Origin: Hellea sp.
GTDB taxonomy: Bacteria; Pseudomonadota; Alphaproteobacteria; Caulobacterales; Maricaulaceae
Reading direction: 5' to 3'
Assembly (NCBI GenBank): GCA_020628635.1
Contig: JAHDEU010000105.1
Coordinates: forward strand, 1-7,207
Length of the DNA: 7,207 nt
The stretch's first letter is position 1. Every line of letters starts with the position of its first letter. The translations under genes and the position numbers were made by a program. The notes under the pieces were generated by a model that saw only the letters and a list, made by a program, of their open reading frames with translations, did no database searches and had not been told where the DNA came from. Positions 1-7,154 of this stretch are shown one piece after another.

Positions 1-1
1 G

Positions 2-2110
2 ACCTTCCTGCGGGTCGGCGACATTGTGTCCTACGCCTATGACGTGACCAACACCGGCAACCAGACCCTGACGCAGCCGGTGTCCGTGACGGATGACAAG
101 ATCGACACGGTCAACTGCCCGGCCACGCTGCTGGCACCGTCCGAGTCCCTGACCTGTGTGGCCGACTACGCGGTGACACAGGCCGACATCGATGCGGGTT
201 CCGTCACCAACCTCGCCTCTGCCGACAGCGGCGATGCGGGCTCGCCCGAAGTGTCGGAAACAGTCACCGCCGATCGCATGCCGCGCCTGTCTCTGCAGAA
301 GTCGGTCGCCAGCTCCGTGCAGGTCGGCGGCCCGATCTATGACGTGACCTATGACCTCGTGCTGGAAAACACCGGCAATGTGACGCTGAGCGGCCTGTCC
401 CTGACGGACGATCTGCGCACCACGCTCGCGCCCGCCGTGATCTATGCCGACCCGAGCACGTCCGCGGATGGTCCGCTGACGGGCACGCTCAATGCGAGCT
501 ATGACGGCGCGGACACGATCGAACTGCTCGATGGCACTGGCGTGCTGGCCGTGGGAGAGCGCGCGACCGTGACGCTGAGCGTGCGCGTGGACGCCACGAT
601 CGCCGGACCCGCCCAGGGTAACACCGCCTTCGCCAATGCCGCTGAACTCACCAGCCCTGTCCCGTCCAATGACCCGAGCGTGACGCCCGGCGCGGGCGAC
701 GATGTCCAACCGACGCCGCATCCGCTGGATGACCGCGACGGCGATGGCGCGCCCGACATCTTCGAGAGCTTCGAGGAAGACCGCGACGGCGACGGCATCC
801 CGGATGCGCAAGACTATGACCCGACCGGCTATTTCTACTGCGAGGAGAACGGGAGCATCCTGTCCGGCGGCCGCATCGCCGTCACCGGTCCGGCTGGCCG
901 CAACGCATCTGTTGGCACGGCCAACAACATCGTCATCGTGCATGACGGCACGGACGGCTTCTACCAGTTCTACGTCACCGAAGCCGGTGAGTACGAGTTG
1001 GAGCTGACCTATCCGACCACTGGAAATGTCAGCGTGTCGCGCCTGCCGGAAACGGATGTGCTGGATGCGACATCGCTGTTGCCCGACAACCCCGCATTGC
1101 TCGGCAGCACGGAATTTGCCGACACGAACCGCTTGGCCGATGACAGCCTGTCCGCCAATCCGCGCTTCTTCACCCGCTTCGCGTTCGAGGCCGGCGATCC
1201 GAGCGTGCTGGCCAACAACATCCCGCTGCGCGATTGCGGTGTTCCGGGACTGCGCGCCGACAAGGCCGTCGTCGCAGGACCCGAGTTCGACCGATCGGGC
1301 CGCCAGTCGGTGACCTATGCCCTCAGTGTCGAGAACACCGGCGAGACCCGCCTGCAGGACGTGTCGCTCGTCGATGATGTGGATGCCGTGTTCGGCACGG
1401 GCCGCGTCAGCGTCGAGGCCGTGCGCGTCACCAGCGCGCCGGGCAGCCTGTCGGCCAACTCGGCCTATGACGGCGCGGCCAACACCGACGTCCTGCCCAC
1501 CGGCATCACGCTGGCGGCGGGCGAGGCGATCACAGTCGAGCTCGACCTGTCCGTGAACCCGGAGCGCGACGGCGAGTTCCTCAACACGCTCACCGCGTCC
1601 GCAAGCACGCCGCTGGACGGTTCTGTCGTGACGGCGAGTTCCGACGCGCCCGTCACGCTGGTTCCGCTGTCAGACGCCTCGCAGCTCACGGTCACCAAGA
1701 CCGCGCAGCCGAGGACTGTCCAGATCGGCGATCCGGTGCTCTACCGCATCGAGGTCACCAACGATTCCGCGTCCACCATGACGGATCTGCGGATCACAGA
1801 CCGCCTGCCGCAGGGCTTTGCCTATGTGCCGGGCAGCGCGCGGGTTTCCGATGGCGGCGAGCCGGTCGAGTCCGAGCCTCTCGTGCTCTCGCGCGGAGTG
1901 CTGTCCTGGGACATCGCGCTGGGCGAGGACGCGCCGCTGGACACGCTGGATGCGGGCGAAACGCTCGCCGTGTCGCTGCGCCTGCTCGCAGGCCCGAATG
2001 TCGAATTTGGCGCGCATGAGAACCAGGCTTTCGCGGAATCCTTGCGCGACGGATCGCGCTCGGAAGTCGCGACCGCGATCGTCGACTACATCCCGGAGCC
2101 GAGCTTCGAC
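2..2110 (+). repeat. Tandem DUF11-type beta-sandwich repeats within the large protein
   Basis: At least four diverged repeats can be seen at protein level. Copy 1 (bases 2-277) has VTNTGNQTL and ends near SETVTA. Copy 2 (278-715) has LENTGNVTLSGLSLTDDL. Copy 3 (about 1247-1675) has VENTGETRLQDVSLVDDV. Copy 4 (1676-2110) has VTNDSASTMTDLRITDRLP. Copies 2 and 3 are closest to each other: both have a [NS]-x-S/A-YDG-A signature (NASYDGAD, NSAYDGAA) followed by a LAVGE/LAAGE strand. Such repeats typically form stalks in exported proteins. The first copy is cut by the window edge, so the total number is unknown. Confidence 0.8.
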
Positions 2111-5100
2111 TGCACGCCCGTGCTGGGTCGCGTTTATGACGATGTGAACCAGAACGGCTATCCGGATGACGGTGAGCCTGGCCTGCCCGGCGTGCGCCTG
2201 GCCACGGTCAATGGCGACATCATCACGACGGACGAGTTCGGCCGCTATCACATCCCGTGTGCGAGCATTCCGCATGCGGAGCGCGGCAGCAACTTCCTGC
2301 TCAAGCTGGACGACCGCACCCTGCCGCTGGCCTACAACGTCACGACCGAGAACCCGCGCGTCGTGCGGGCCACGCGCGGCAAGTTCGTGAAGATGAACTT
2401 CGGCGCGGCGCACCGCCCGCTGGTCCGCGTCGATCTCTTCGCCGCAGACCTCGACAATGGCCGCATTCGCACGGACGCCGCCGAGCGCGCGGCCAGCGTG
2501 CTGCTGCAGGCCCGCGCCGCGCGCGCCGACATGGAACGCGCGCTGATCGTCTATCACGCCGAGGAAGGTGAGTTGGTCGAGTCCGCGCAAGCCAAGCTGC
2601 AGGTCGCGCTGGCCATGGTCCGCGATCTCGATGCGGAGCTTTCCGACATCGCGCTGCAGGCCGATTGGGGCACGCACCGTCCGGCCGATATCGCACCCTA
2701 CGGAACAGAGGACGGCGAGCGCTTCAAACAGGCCGGACAGGTCTTCGACACGGACGGCACGCAGCCGCGTCCGGGCAACCGCGCCCGCATCCGCTTCGGC
2801 GAAGGCGACGACGGCCGAGTATCCCGCATGGAGCCGATCGACGGCCCGCGCGGCGACCGCTCCACGCGCCTGGCCAAGGACGGCTTCGGCATGCGCCAGG
2901 ACGGCGACGACCCGGTCTTTGACGGCCCGTCCGTCGGCCGCCGTTCGACCGGACCCGACACCAGCACGCGGCCGAACCGCCTGCAGCGCTGGCTCGGCTG
3001 GGGCAATGCCACCACGGCCTATGCGGACGGCATGGAGGTCGAGACGACCGTCTCCGCGCTCGACACGCTCAAGCGCCTCAACGTGCAGGCCAATGTGGTC
3101 AGCGACGGCGAGGGCGGCTTCCGCACCATCCACGCGGAAGGATACTGGAACTATGACGCCTTCGTGGAGCGCGCAGAACTCCGCGTGTTCGAGCGGGGCA
3201 GCTCGACCCGTGCAGAGCCGCTTGCCGTGACGACATTCGCCGACGGCGAGGCGCGCCTGCCCATCATCGACGGCGCGCTGCTGCGCGACCTCGACTATGT
3301 GCTCCGCGTCTATGGCCGCGATGGCGCGGGCTTCGACGAGACAGCCCCCAAGGCGCTCGACATCGGCGAGGCGGAGTTCGACCTCACGCCCGCCGAATGG
3401 GAAGCCGAGCGCTTCACCGCATTCGGCCACTCCACCTTGCGCATCGACCGCCTGCGCACGCCGGGCGGCACGGTCCGCGTCTATGGCCGCAACGTCTCGT
3501 CCGACACCGTGCAAGTCATGGGCCAGACCGTGCGCGTGGACGAGGCCGGCCGGTTCGTGGCCGAGCAGATCCTGCCGAGCGGCGAGCAGGCCGTCACCAT
3601 CGAAGCATCCGACGGCTACCGCATGGTGCGCAGCGTCGATGTCAGTTCCAAGGACACATTCTTCGTCGCGCAAGTGGAAGCCACGATCGGTGCGAACATC
3701 GCGCGCGATGCGGACGGTGACCGCTCCTATGAGGACGGCCGCGTGGCCTTCTATGTGCGCTCCAAGCTGGATGACCGCTGGGCTGTCACGGCCACCGCCG
3801 ACACGGGCGAGGCGGGTCTGGGCAATCTGCTCAACGGGCTGGACGACAAGGACGTCAACGGCCTGCTGCGCCGCCTCGACCCCGACCGCTACTACCCGAC
3901 CTATGGCGACGAGAGCACGATCGAGCAGGACGCCCCGACCTCGGGCCGGGTCTATGCCCGCATCGAGCGCGACGACGACTACCTGCTCTGGGGCAATTAC
4001 CAGACGCAGTTCACCGACACCGAGTTCGGCCGCGTGCGCCGCACCCTTTACGGCGCCAAGCTGCGCTGGGACGGCGGCGGTGCGCCGACCGCGCTGGGCG
4101 ACGAGCGGACCGAACTGACGGCCTTCATCGCGGAAGGTGGCTCGCGCCAGGGCCGCGACGTGCTGCGCGGCACGGGTGGCTCGGTCTATTACCTCCGCCA
4201 CGGCGACATCGCCATCGGCTCCGAAGTGCTGCGCGTGGAGACGCGGGACAGTGTCTCCGGCTTGGTGCTGGAAAGCCGCCGCCTGACCTATGGCACAGAC
4301 TACGACCTCGACTTCATCCAGGGCCGGGTGCTGCTGACGCAGCCGCTGGGCTCCACGACAGACGATGGCCGCCTGTTCCGCGACGGCAATCAGAGCGGCA
4401 ATGAGTCGGTCCTCGTCGTGGACTACGAGTACACGCCGATCTTCGGTGCGTCCGACGATGCCGCGGTTTACGGCGCGCGCGTGTCGCGCTGGCTGGGCGA
4501 CAGCTTCAAGCTGGGCGCGACCTACAACCACGACACGGATGGCGGCGCCGAGTCTGATCTTTACGGAGTCGATGCCACGCTGCAATTCGCGCCGCGCTCC
4601 TACCTGAAGGCCGAATATGCCCGCACGGAAGGACTCGGCGTGCAGGCGTTCCGCTCGAACGACGGCGGTTTCACCTATGCCGAGCAGGACCGTGGCGGTG
4701 TCGCCGGGCAGGGTTCCGCCGACGGTCTCGCACTGGAAGCGGCGGTCAATTTCGACGACTTCGCCGCGATCGGCTGGGACGGCACGACCTATGCCTATTA
4801 CCGCGACCGCGACGCCGGTTTCGCCGGCTACTCCGAAGCAACCGATCAGGCGGTCGAGCAATATGGCGGCGGGCTGGATATCGGCCTGTCCGAGGAGCTG
4901 CGCTTCAAGGCGCGCGCGGACATCACGGACGATCAGACCGTGGGCACGCGCTCCTATGCCGAAGCCAGCGTGGAAGCGGCCGTGAGCGAGCGCATCACCC
5001 TGCGCGGCGGCGTTGCCTTCTCCGACGACAGCCGCGGCAATAGCGGCACCTCGCTGGGCGGCCGCGTCGATTACAAGCTGGACGAGAGCAATTCCGTCTA

Positions 5101-6271
5101 TGCCTTTGGCCAGGTCGGACTGGAGGGCGACAACACGCGCACCACCGACCGGATCGGTGCGGGCGCGGAAGTGCGCCTGTCCAAGAACGTGCTGGGCGGA
5201 GGCGAAATCTCCACCGGCGAGGACGGGCTGGGCGCGCGCGCGAGCCTGCGCTTCGAGCATGAGGACGGCGACGAGAGCTATCTCGCCTATGACCTGCCGC
5301 TCAACAGCCAGCTCGCGGCCAATCTCGGCACGCTCAATGTCGGCACGCGCCAGCGCTACGGCGACGCGCTGAGCATCTATGGCGAGGAGCGCTTCCAGTT
5401 CGCGGAGCAGGGCCTGCACGGCCTGACCCATGCTTACGGGATCGACTACAGCCCGGGCAATTGGAGCTTCGGCGTCTCGGCGGAAGTCGGCACGGTCGAC
5501 CAGTTCGAGCGCGAAGCCTTCGCCGGCCAGGCCAGCTGGAAGAACGAGCGCATGAGCGCCGGGATCTCCGCCGAGTGGCGCGAGGACGAGAACATCGAGA
5601 CGGGTGACGAACGCCGCACCTGGCTGCTGCGCTCGACCGCGCGCTACGAGGCGTCGGACGAGCTGAAGTTGCAGGGCAAGTTCAACCTCGCCAAATCGTA
5701 CCAGTCACGTCCCGACGCATTGCTGGGCCCGCAGAGCTTCAACAATGCGGAGTTCACGGAAGCGTCGATCGCGGCGGCCTACCGCCCGATCTGGGACGAC
5801 CGGTTCAACATGCTGGCCAAGGTGGTGTGGCTCGATGACCTGTCGCCGACCTCGCAGCGCTTCGGCGGGCAAACGCTGGACTACCGCCAGAAGAGCGTGA
5901 TCGCGAGCGTGGACAGCTCCTATGACGTGGCGCCGCGCTGGACGCTGGGTGGCAAATATGCCTACCGCGCCGGCGAGGTGACGAGCTCGCGCGACAGTCT
6001 CGACTTCACCAAGAGCGAAGCCGAGCTGATCATAGGCCGTCTCGACTACCACGCGACGTCCAAATGGGACGCGACCGTGGAGCTGCGCCATCTCGACATC
6101 GGCAGTGGCGTCATCACCCGCGACGGTGGCCTCGCCGGGCTGTACCGCCATGTCGGCGACAACGCCAAGGTCGGCGCCGGCATCACCTGGGGCGGCGTCG
6201 AGGAGCAATACCTCGCGGCCAGCGAGGAAGAAGCCGTCGGCTGGTTCCTCAACGTGGTCGGCAAGTTCTAG
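2..6271 (+). CDS. Giant DUF11-repeat outer-membrane beta-barrel protein, 5' end outside the window
   Basis: This is probably a surface-anchored outer-membrane protein; its ligand and function are unknown. The frame is open back to base 2, and a DUF11 strand motif (VGDIVSYAYDVTNTGN) spans the GTG at 26, so that GTG is internal and the start is missing. Counting from it, 2081 residues remain. Domains in order: DUF11-type repeats at about 1-84 and 85-230; Asp-rich loops 235-268; a beta domain 269-404; another DUF11-like repeat 408-550; a canonical DUF11 repeat 551-695; an SdrD-B-like domain 696-796 (GRVYDDVNQNGYPDDGEPG); an alpha/beta segment 797-882; a charged linker 883-1003; two Ig-like domains 1006-1223; and a barrel 1236-2081 ending GWFLNVVGKF. 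The terminal Phe with alternating hydrophobics fits a BAM signal. From memory, large proteobacterial OMPs annotated as DUF11 or OmpA-family proteins share this ending. There are only six cysteines, all before residue 746. The gene stops at TAG 6269-6271, just before a terminator. The CDS call is near certain, the outer-membrane location likely and the role open. Confidence 0.93.
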   Translation, partial: TFLRVGDIVSYAYDVTNTGNQTLTQPVSVTDDKIDTVNCPATLLAPSESLTCVADYAVTQADIDAGSVTNLASADSGDAGSPEVSETVTADRMPRLSLQKSVASSVQVGGPIYDVTYDLVLENTGNVTLSGLSLTDDLRTTLAPAVIYADPSTSADGPLTGTLNASYDGADTIELLDGTGVLAVGERATVTLSVRVDATIAGPAQGNTAFANAAELTSPVPSNDPSVTPGAGDDVQPTPHPLDDRDGDGAPDIFESFEEDRDGDGIPDAQDYDPTGYFYCEENGSILSGGRIAVTGPAGRNASVGTANNIVIVHDGTDGFYQFYVTEAGEYELELTYPTTGNVSVSRLPETDVLDATSLLPDNPALLGSTEFADTNRLADDSLSANPRFFTRFAFEAGDPSVLANNIPLRDCGVPGLRADKAVVAGPEFDRSGRQSVTYALSVENTGETRLQDVSLVDDVDAVFGTGRVSVEAVRVTSAPGSLSANSAYDGAANTDVLPTGITLAAGEAITVELDLSVNPERDGEFLNTLTASASTPLDGSVVTASSDAPVTLVPLSDASQLTVTKTAQPRTVQIGDPVLYRIEVTNDSASTMTDLRITDRLPQGFAYVPGSARVSDGGEPVESEPLVLSRGVLSWDIALGEDAPLDTLDAGETLAVSLRLLAGPNVEFGAHENQAFAESLRDGSRSEVATAIVDYIPEPSFDCTPVLGRVYDDVNQNGYPDDGEPGLPGVRLATVNGDIITTDEFGRYHIPCASIPHAERGSNFLLKLDDRTLPLAYNVTTENPRVVRATRGKFVKMNFGAAHRPLVRVDLFAADLDNGRIRTDAAERAASVLLQARAARADMERALIVYHAEEGELVESAQAKLQVALAMVRDLDAELSDIALQADWGTHRPADIAPYGTEDGERFKQAGQVFDTDGTQPRPGNRARIRFGEGDDGRVSRMEPIDGPRGDRSTRLAKDGFGMRQDGDDPVFDGPSVGRRSTGPDTSTRPNRLQRWLGWGNATTAYADGMEVETTVSALDTLKRLNVQANVVSDGEGGFRTIHAEGYWNYDAFVERAELRVFERGSSTRAEPLAVTTFADGEARLPIIDGALLRDLDYVLRVYGRDGAGFDETAPKALDIGEAEFDLTPAEWEAERFTAFGHSTLRIDRLRTPGGTVRVYGRNVSSDTVQVMGQTVRVDEAGRFVAEQILPSGEQAVTIEASDGYRMVRSVDVSSKDTFFVAQVEATIGANIARDADGDRSYEDGRVAFYVRSKLDDRWAVTATADTGEAGLGNLLNGLDDKDVNGLLRRLDPDRYYPTYGDESTIEQDAPTSGRVYARIERDDDYLLWGNYQTQFTDTEFGRVRRTLYGAKLRWDGGGAPTALGDERTELTAFIAEGGSRQGRDVLRGTGGSVYYLRHGDIAIGSEVLRVETRDSVSGLVLESRRLTYGTDYDLDFIQGRVLLTQPLGSTTDDGRLFRDGNQSGNESVLVVDYEYTPIFGASDDAAVYGARVSRWLGDSFKLGATYNHDTDGGAESDLYGVDATLQFAPRSYLKAEYARTEGLGVQAFRSNDGGFTYAEQDRGGVAGQGSADGLALEAAVNFDDFAAIGWDGTTYAYYRDRDAGFAGYSEATDQAVEQYGGGLDIGLSEELRFKARADITDDQTVGTRSYAEASVEAAVSERITLRGGVAFSDDSRGNSGTSLGGRVDYKLDESNSVYAFGQVGLEGDNTRTTDRIGAGAEVRLSKNVLGGGEISTGEDGLGARASLRFEHEDGDESYLAYDLPLNSQLAANLGTLNVGTRQRYGDALSIYGEERFQFAEQGLHGLTHAYGIDYSPGNWSFGVSAEVGTVDQFEREAFAGQASWKNERMSAGISAEWREDENIETGDERRTWLLRSTARYEASDELKLQGKFNLAKSYQSRPDALLGPQSFNNAEFTEASIAAAYRPIWDDRFNMLAKVVWLDDLSPTSQRFGGQTLDYRQKSVIASVDSSYDVAPRWTLGGKYAYRAGEVTSSRDSLDFTKSEAELIIGRLDYHATSKWDATVELRHLDIGSGVITRDGGLAGLYRHVGDNAKVGAGITWGGVEEQYLAASEEEAVGWFLNVVGKF
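728..829 (+). other. Asp-rich type-3-like calcium-binding loops in the large protein
   Basis: Residues 235-268 (counted from the GTG at 26) hold two copies of D-R-D-G-D-G-x-P-D, at 236-244 and 252-260, separated by an acidic spacer (IFESFEE). This matches the thrombospondin type-3 / calcium-dependent loop pattern (DxDxDG) known from bacterial surface proteins. The run sits between the second DUF11-like repeat and the small beta domain, where it could stiffen the stalk when calcium is bound. Metal binding is inferred from the motif only. Confidence 0.6.
2111..2413 (+). other. SdrD-B-like (prealbumin-like) domain in the large protein
   Basis: Residues 696-796 start with LGRVYDDVNQNGYPDDGEPGL and continue with a PGVRL strand and TTDEFGRYHIPC. 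The pattern (G-x-V-[YF]-x-D-x-N-x-[ND]-G, then GEPGLPGV, then T-D-x-x-G-x-Y) is the hallmark of SdrD-B / Cna-B-like beta-sandwich modules that often carry a calcium site. The domain opens at Cys696 and has a second cysteine at 745, a possible disulfide. It closes the N-terminal stalk and precedes the OmpA-like segment. Confidence 0.7.
2414..2671 (+). other. Possible degenerate OmpA-like alpha/beta segment in the large protein
   Basis: Residues 797-882 run strand (LVRVDLFAADL), helix (TDAAERAASVLLQARAARADM), strand (RALIVYHAEEGE), helix (ESAQAKLQVALAMVRDLDAEL). This is the beta-alpha-beta-alpha order of an OmpA C-terminal peptidoglycan-binding domain and is about the size of its core. The usual GHTD signature and the N-x-x-L-S-x-x-R-A helix motif are not present in recognisable form, so peptidoglycan binding is doubtful. 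Related giant proteins are, as I recall, sometimes annotated as OmpA family, which fits. It could also be just a helical spacer. Confidence 0.35.
3731..6268 (+). other. C-terminal outer-membrane beta-barrel region of the large protein
   Basis: Residues 1236-2081 are mostly 9-14 residue stretches with alternating polar and hydrophobic side chains, rich in aromatic residues and separated by short Asp/Gly/Ser-rich turns, for example KLGATYNHD, YLKAEYARTEG, WTLGGKYAYRAGE and WDATVELRHLD. The last residues GWFLNVVGKF have Phe at the end and hydrophobics at -5, -7 and -9, as in substrates of the BAM machinery. Near the front lies DPDRYYPTYGDEST (1286-1297 region), and LTYGTDYDLDFIQGRVLL (1420-1437) marks a small extra beta module before the long strand series. 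No cysteine occurs in this part. Confidence 0.75.
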
Positions 6272-6276
6272 GGATG

Positions 6277-6303
6277 AAAGCCCGCCTCGCCGAGGCGGGC
6301 TTT
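6277..6303 (+). terminator. Intrinsic terminator of the large outer-membrane protein gene
   Basis: A perfect 12-bp stem (6277-6288 with 6292-6303) surrounds a 3-base loop. The stem has a GC-rich core, GCCCGCCTC/GAGGCGGGC, and the 3' arm runs into TTTT (6301-6304). It begins 5 bases after the TAG stop. On the opposite strand the tail is only TTTC, so it would be a poorer terminator for the convergent small gene, whose stop is 142 bases away. Confidence 0.9.
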
Positions 6304-6445
6304 TCGTTCAGGTGATGAGCGGTTCCGCGCCTTGCGCAGCGGTCGCCGAGCTTCCGTGGCAACACAGAGCGTCAGTTAGTGCCGCCGCGGATGCTTATGT
6401 GTCAAAGGCATGGGGCACGCCGAACCGGCGAAATGTGGGGCTCGC
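6304..6445. other. Convergent intergenic stretch without a recognisable gene
   Basis: These 142 bases lie between the terminator of the large gene and the stop of the small minus-strand gene. One short hairpin (CGCCG-AAC-CGGCG, 6418-6430) lies just past the small gene's stop but has no T-run on the minus strand, so it is not a convincing intrinsic terminator. I see no RBS-preceded ORF and no repeat. Confidence 0.6.
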
Positions 6446-6961
6446 TCAATACAGCTTTCCATCGGTTCGCACCGTATGGATGATGTTGAACGTTGTCGGC
6501 CGGGTCGGCATCACCGCCACTGTCACCCGCTTGCCGTCGAGCTGCAAGTTGAAGTCGCGCCGTTCCAGTGTGCCGGTTACGCCGATAATGCCGATATTCG
6601 TTGCCTGCACCTCGAGATCGCCCTCGATGACGCCGTGCTCCGCTTGGTGGGCTGCGACGACACGCTCCGTGCAATTGCCGCCCTTGTCCGTCCCGATGAG
6701 AATGACGCTGATCAGTTTCTTCTTCTTGTAATTGGTCAGAACCTTGACCGGGCAATCCGGGAAAAACTCCGCGCGGTATTTCGGATAGAGGGCCTTCACC
6801 TCGGACTTGGCCATACCGCTATAAAGCCCGCCCCACAGGGCGACGGGGTCCTCGTTCCGGTTCCGGTCTTGCGCCGACGCGCTCACAGCCGAGGACAGCA
6901 CACAAGCCGCCGCGAGCGATGCCCCGACTATACGGCGTGTCGTATTGGATGGCTTAAGCAT
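6446..6961 (-). CDS. Small exported protein with a BamE/SmpA-like motif, function unknown
   Basis: I do not recognise this 171-residue protein by name. The start at 6961 is supported by a strong AGGAGG seven bases upstream and by the N-terminus: basic residues (TTRR), a hydrophobic core IVGASLAAACVLSSAV, then ASA|QDR, a signal peptidase I site after residue 30. The mature protein is therefore about 141 residues and periplasmic. Cys20 lies in the signal core without a good lipobox, so a lipoprotein is less likely. Mature cysteines 70 and 97 could pair. Residues 42-59 (LWGGLYSGMAKSEVKALY) resemble the G-M-[ST]-x-x-E-V helix opening of BamE/SmpA/OmlA-like folds, followed by beta-rich sequence (LISVILIG, RRDFNLQL, VTVAVMP). 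It is convergent with the large gene and stands alone downstream of a tRNA gene. Upstream, a weak promoter guess is CCGCAA 7052-7057 with GCTACA 7029-7034 (both written as + strand), spacing 17. No clear terminator of its own was found. Confidence 0.88.
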   Translation of the reverse strand: MLKPSNTTRRIVGASLAAACVLSSAVSASAQDRNRNEDPVALWGGLYSGMAKSEVKALYPKYRAEFFPDCPVKVLTNYKKKKLISVILIGTDKGGNCTERVVAAHQAEHGVIEGDLEVQATNIGIIGVTGTLERRDFNLQLDGKRVTVAVMPTRPTTFNIIHTVRTDGKLY

Positions 6962-6968
6962 GATGGTT

Positions 6969-6974
6969 CCTCCT
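6969..6974 (-). promoter_or_regulatory. Ribosome binding site of the small exported-protein gene
   Basis: The minus strand reads AGGAGG here, a full match to the anti-Shine-Dalgarno core, seven bases before the ATG at 6961-6959. It fixes the start codon, which also gives a well-formed signal peptide. Confidence 0.85.
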
Positions 6975-7154
6975 AGAAGCGGACCCTACGGAAGGCGGGC
7001 AGGGAAGCAAGTGCCGCGCGGCGGCAGAGCTACATCAAGACACTTATCTGACCGCAAGCAAGGCCCACTTTCCCGCACCGCCCAGAGACGCCGCAGCGCG
7101 AGACAAACATCGTTCCGGTATTTTCGATATGTTCGGCTATGGGAATGTAGAGAA

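Noticed and set aside
26..28. GTG as the true start of the large gene
   Set aside because: The frame is open to base 2, and the residues before GTG (TFLRVGDI) belong to the same DUF11 strand motif, so the gene continues beyond the left edge.
1670..5431. A 1253-codon open frame on the minus strand, antisense to the large gene
   Set aside because: Its translation is low-complexity (Ala, Val, Arg, Gly, Asp) with no recognisable domain, and the plus-strand protein across the same bases has clear domains. Long antisense frames arise easily in GC-rich genes with strong third-position bias.
5705..6208. A 167-codon minus-strand frame over the end of the barrel
   Set aside because: It lies wholly within the barrel coding region, shows no export signal or motif, and has the same compositional bias as the larger antisense frame.
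6418..6430. Hairpin CGCCG-AAC-CGGCG as terminator of the small minus-strand gene
   Set aside because: The stem is only five base pairs and no T-run follows on the minus strand.
6410..6976. A plus-strand frame of 188 codons opposite the small exported-protein gene
   Set aside because: The minus-strand frame has a strong RBS, a good signal peptide and a globular mature sequence. The plus-strand frame has none of these.
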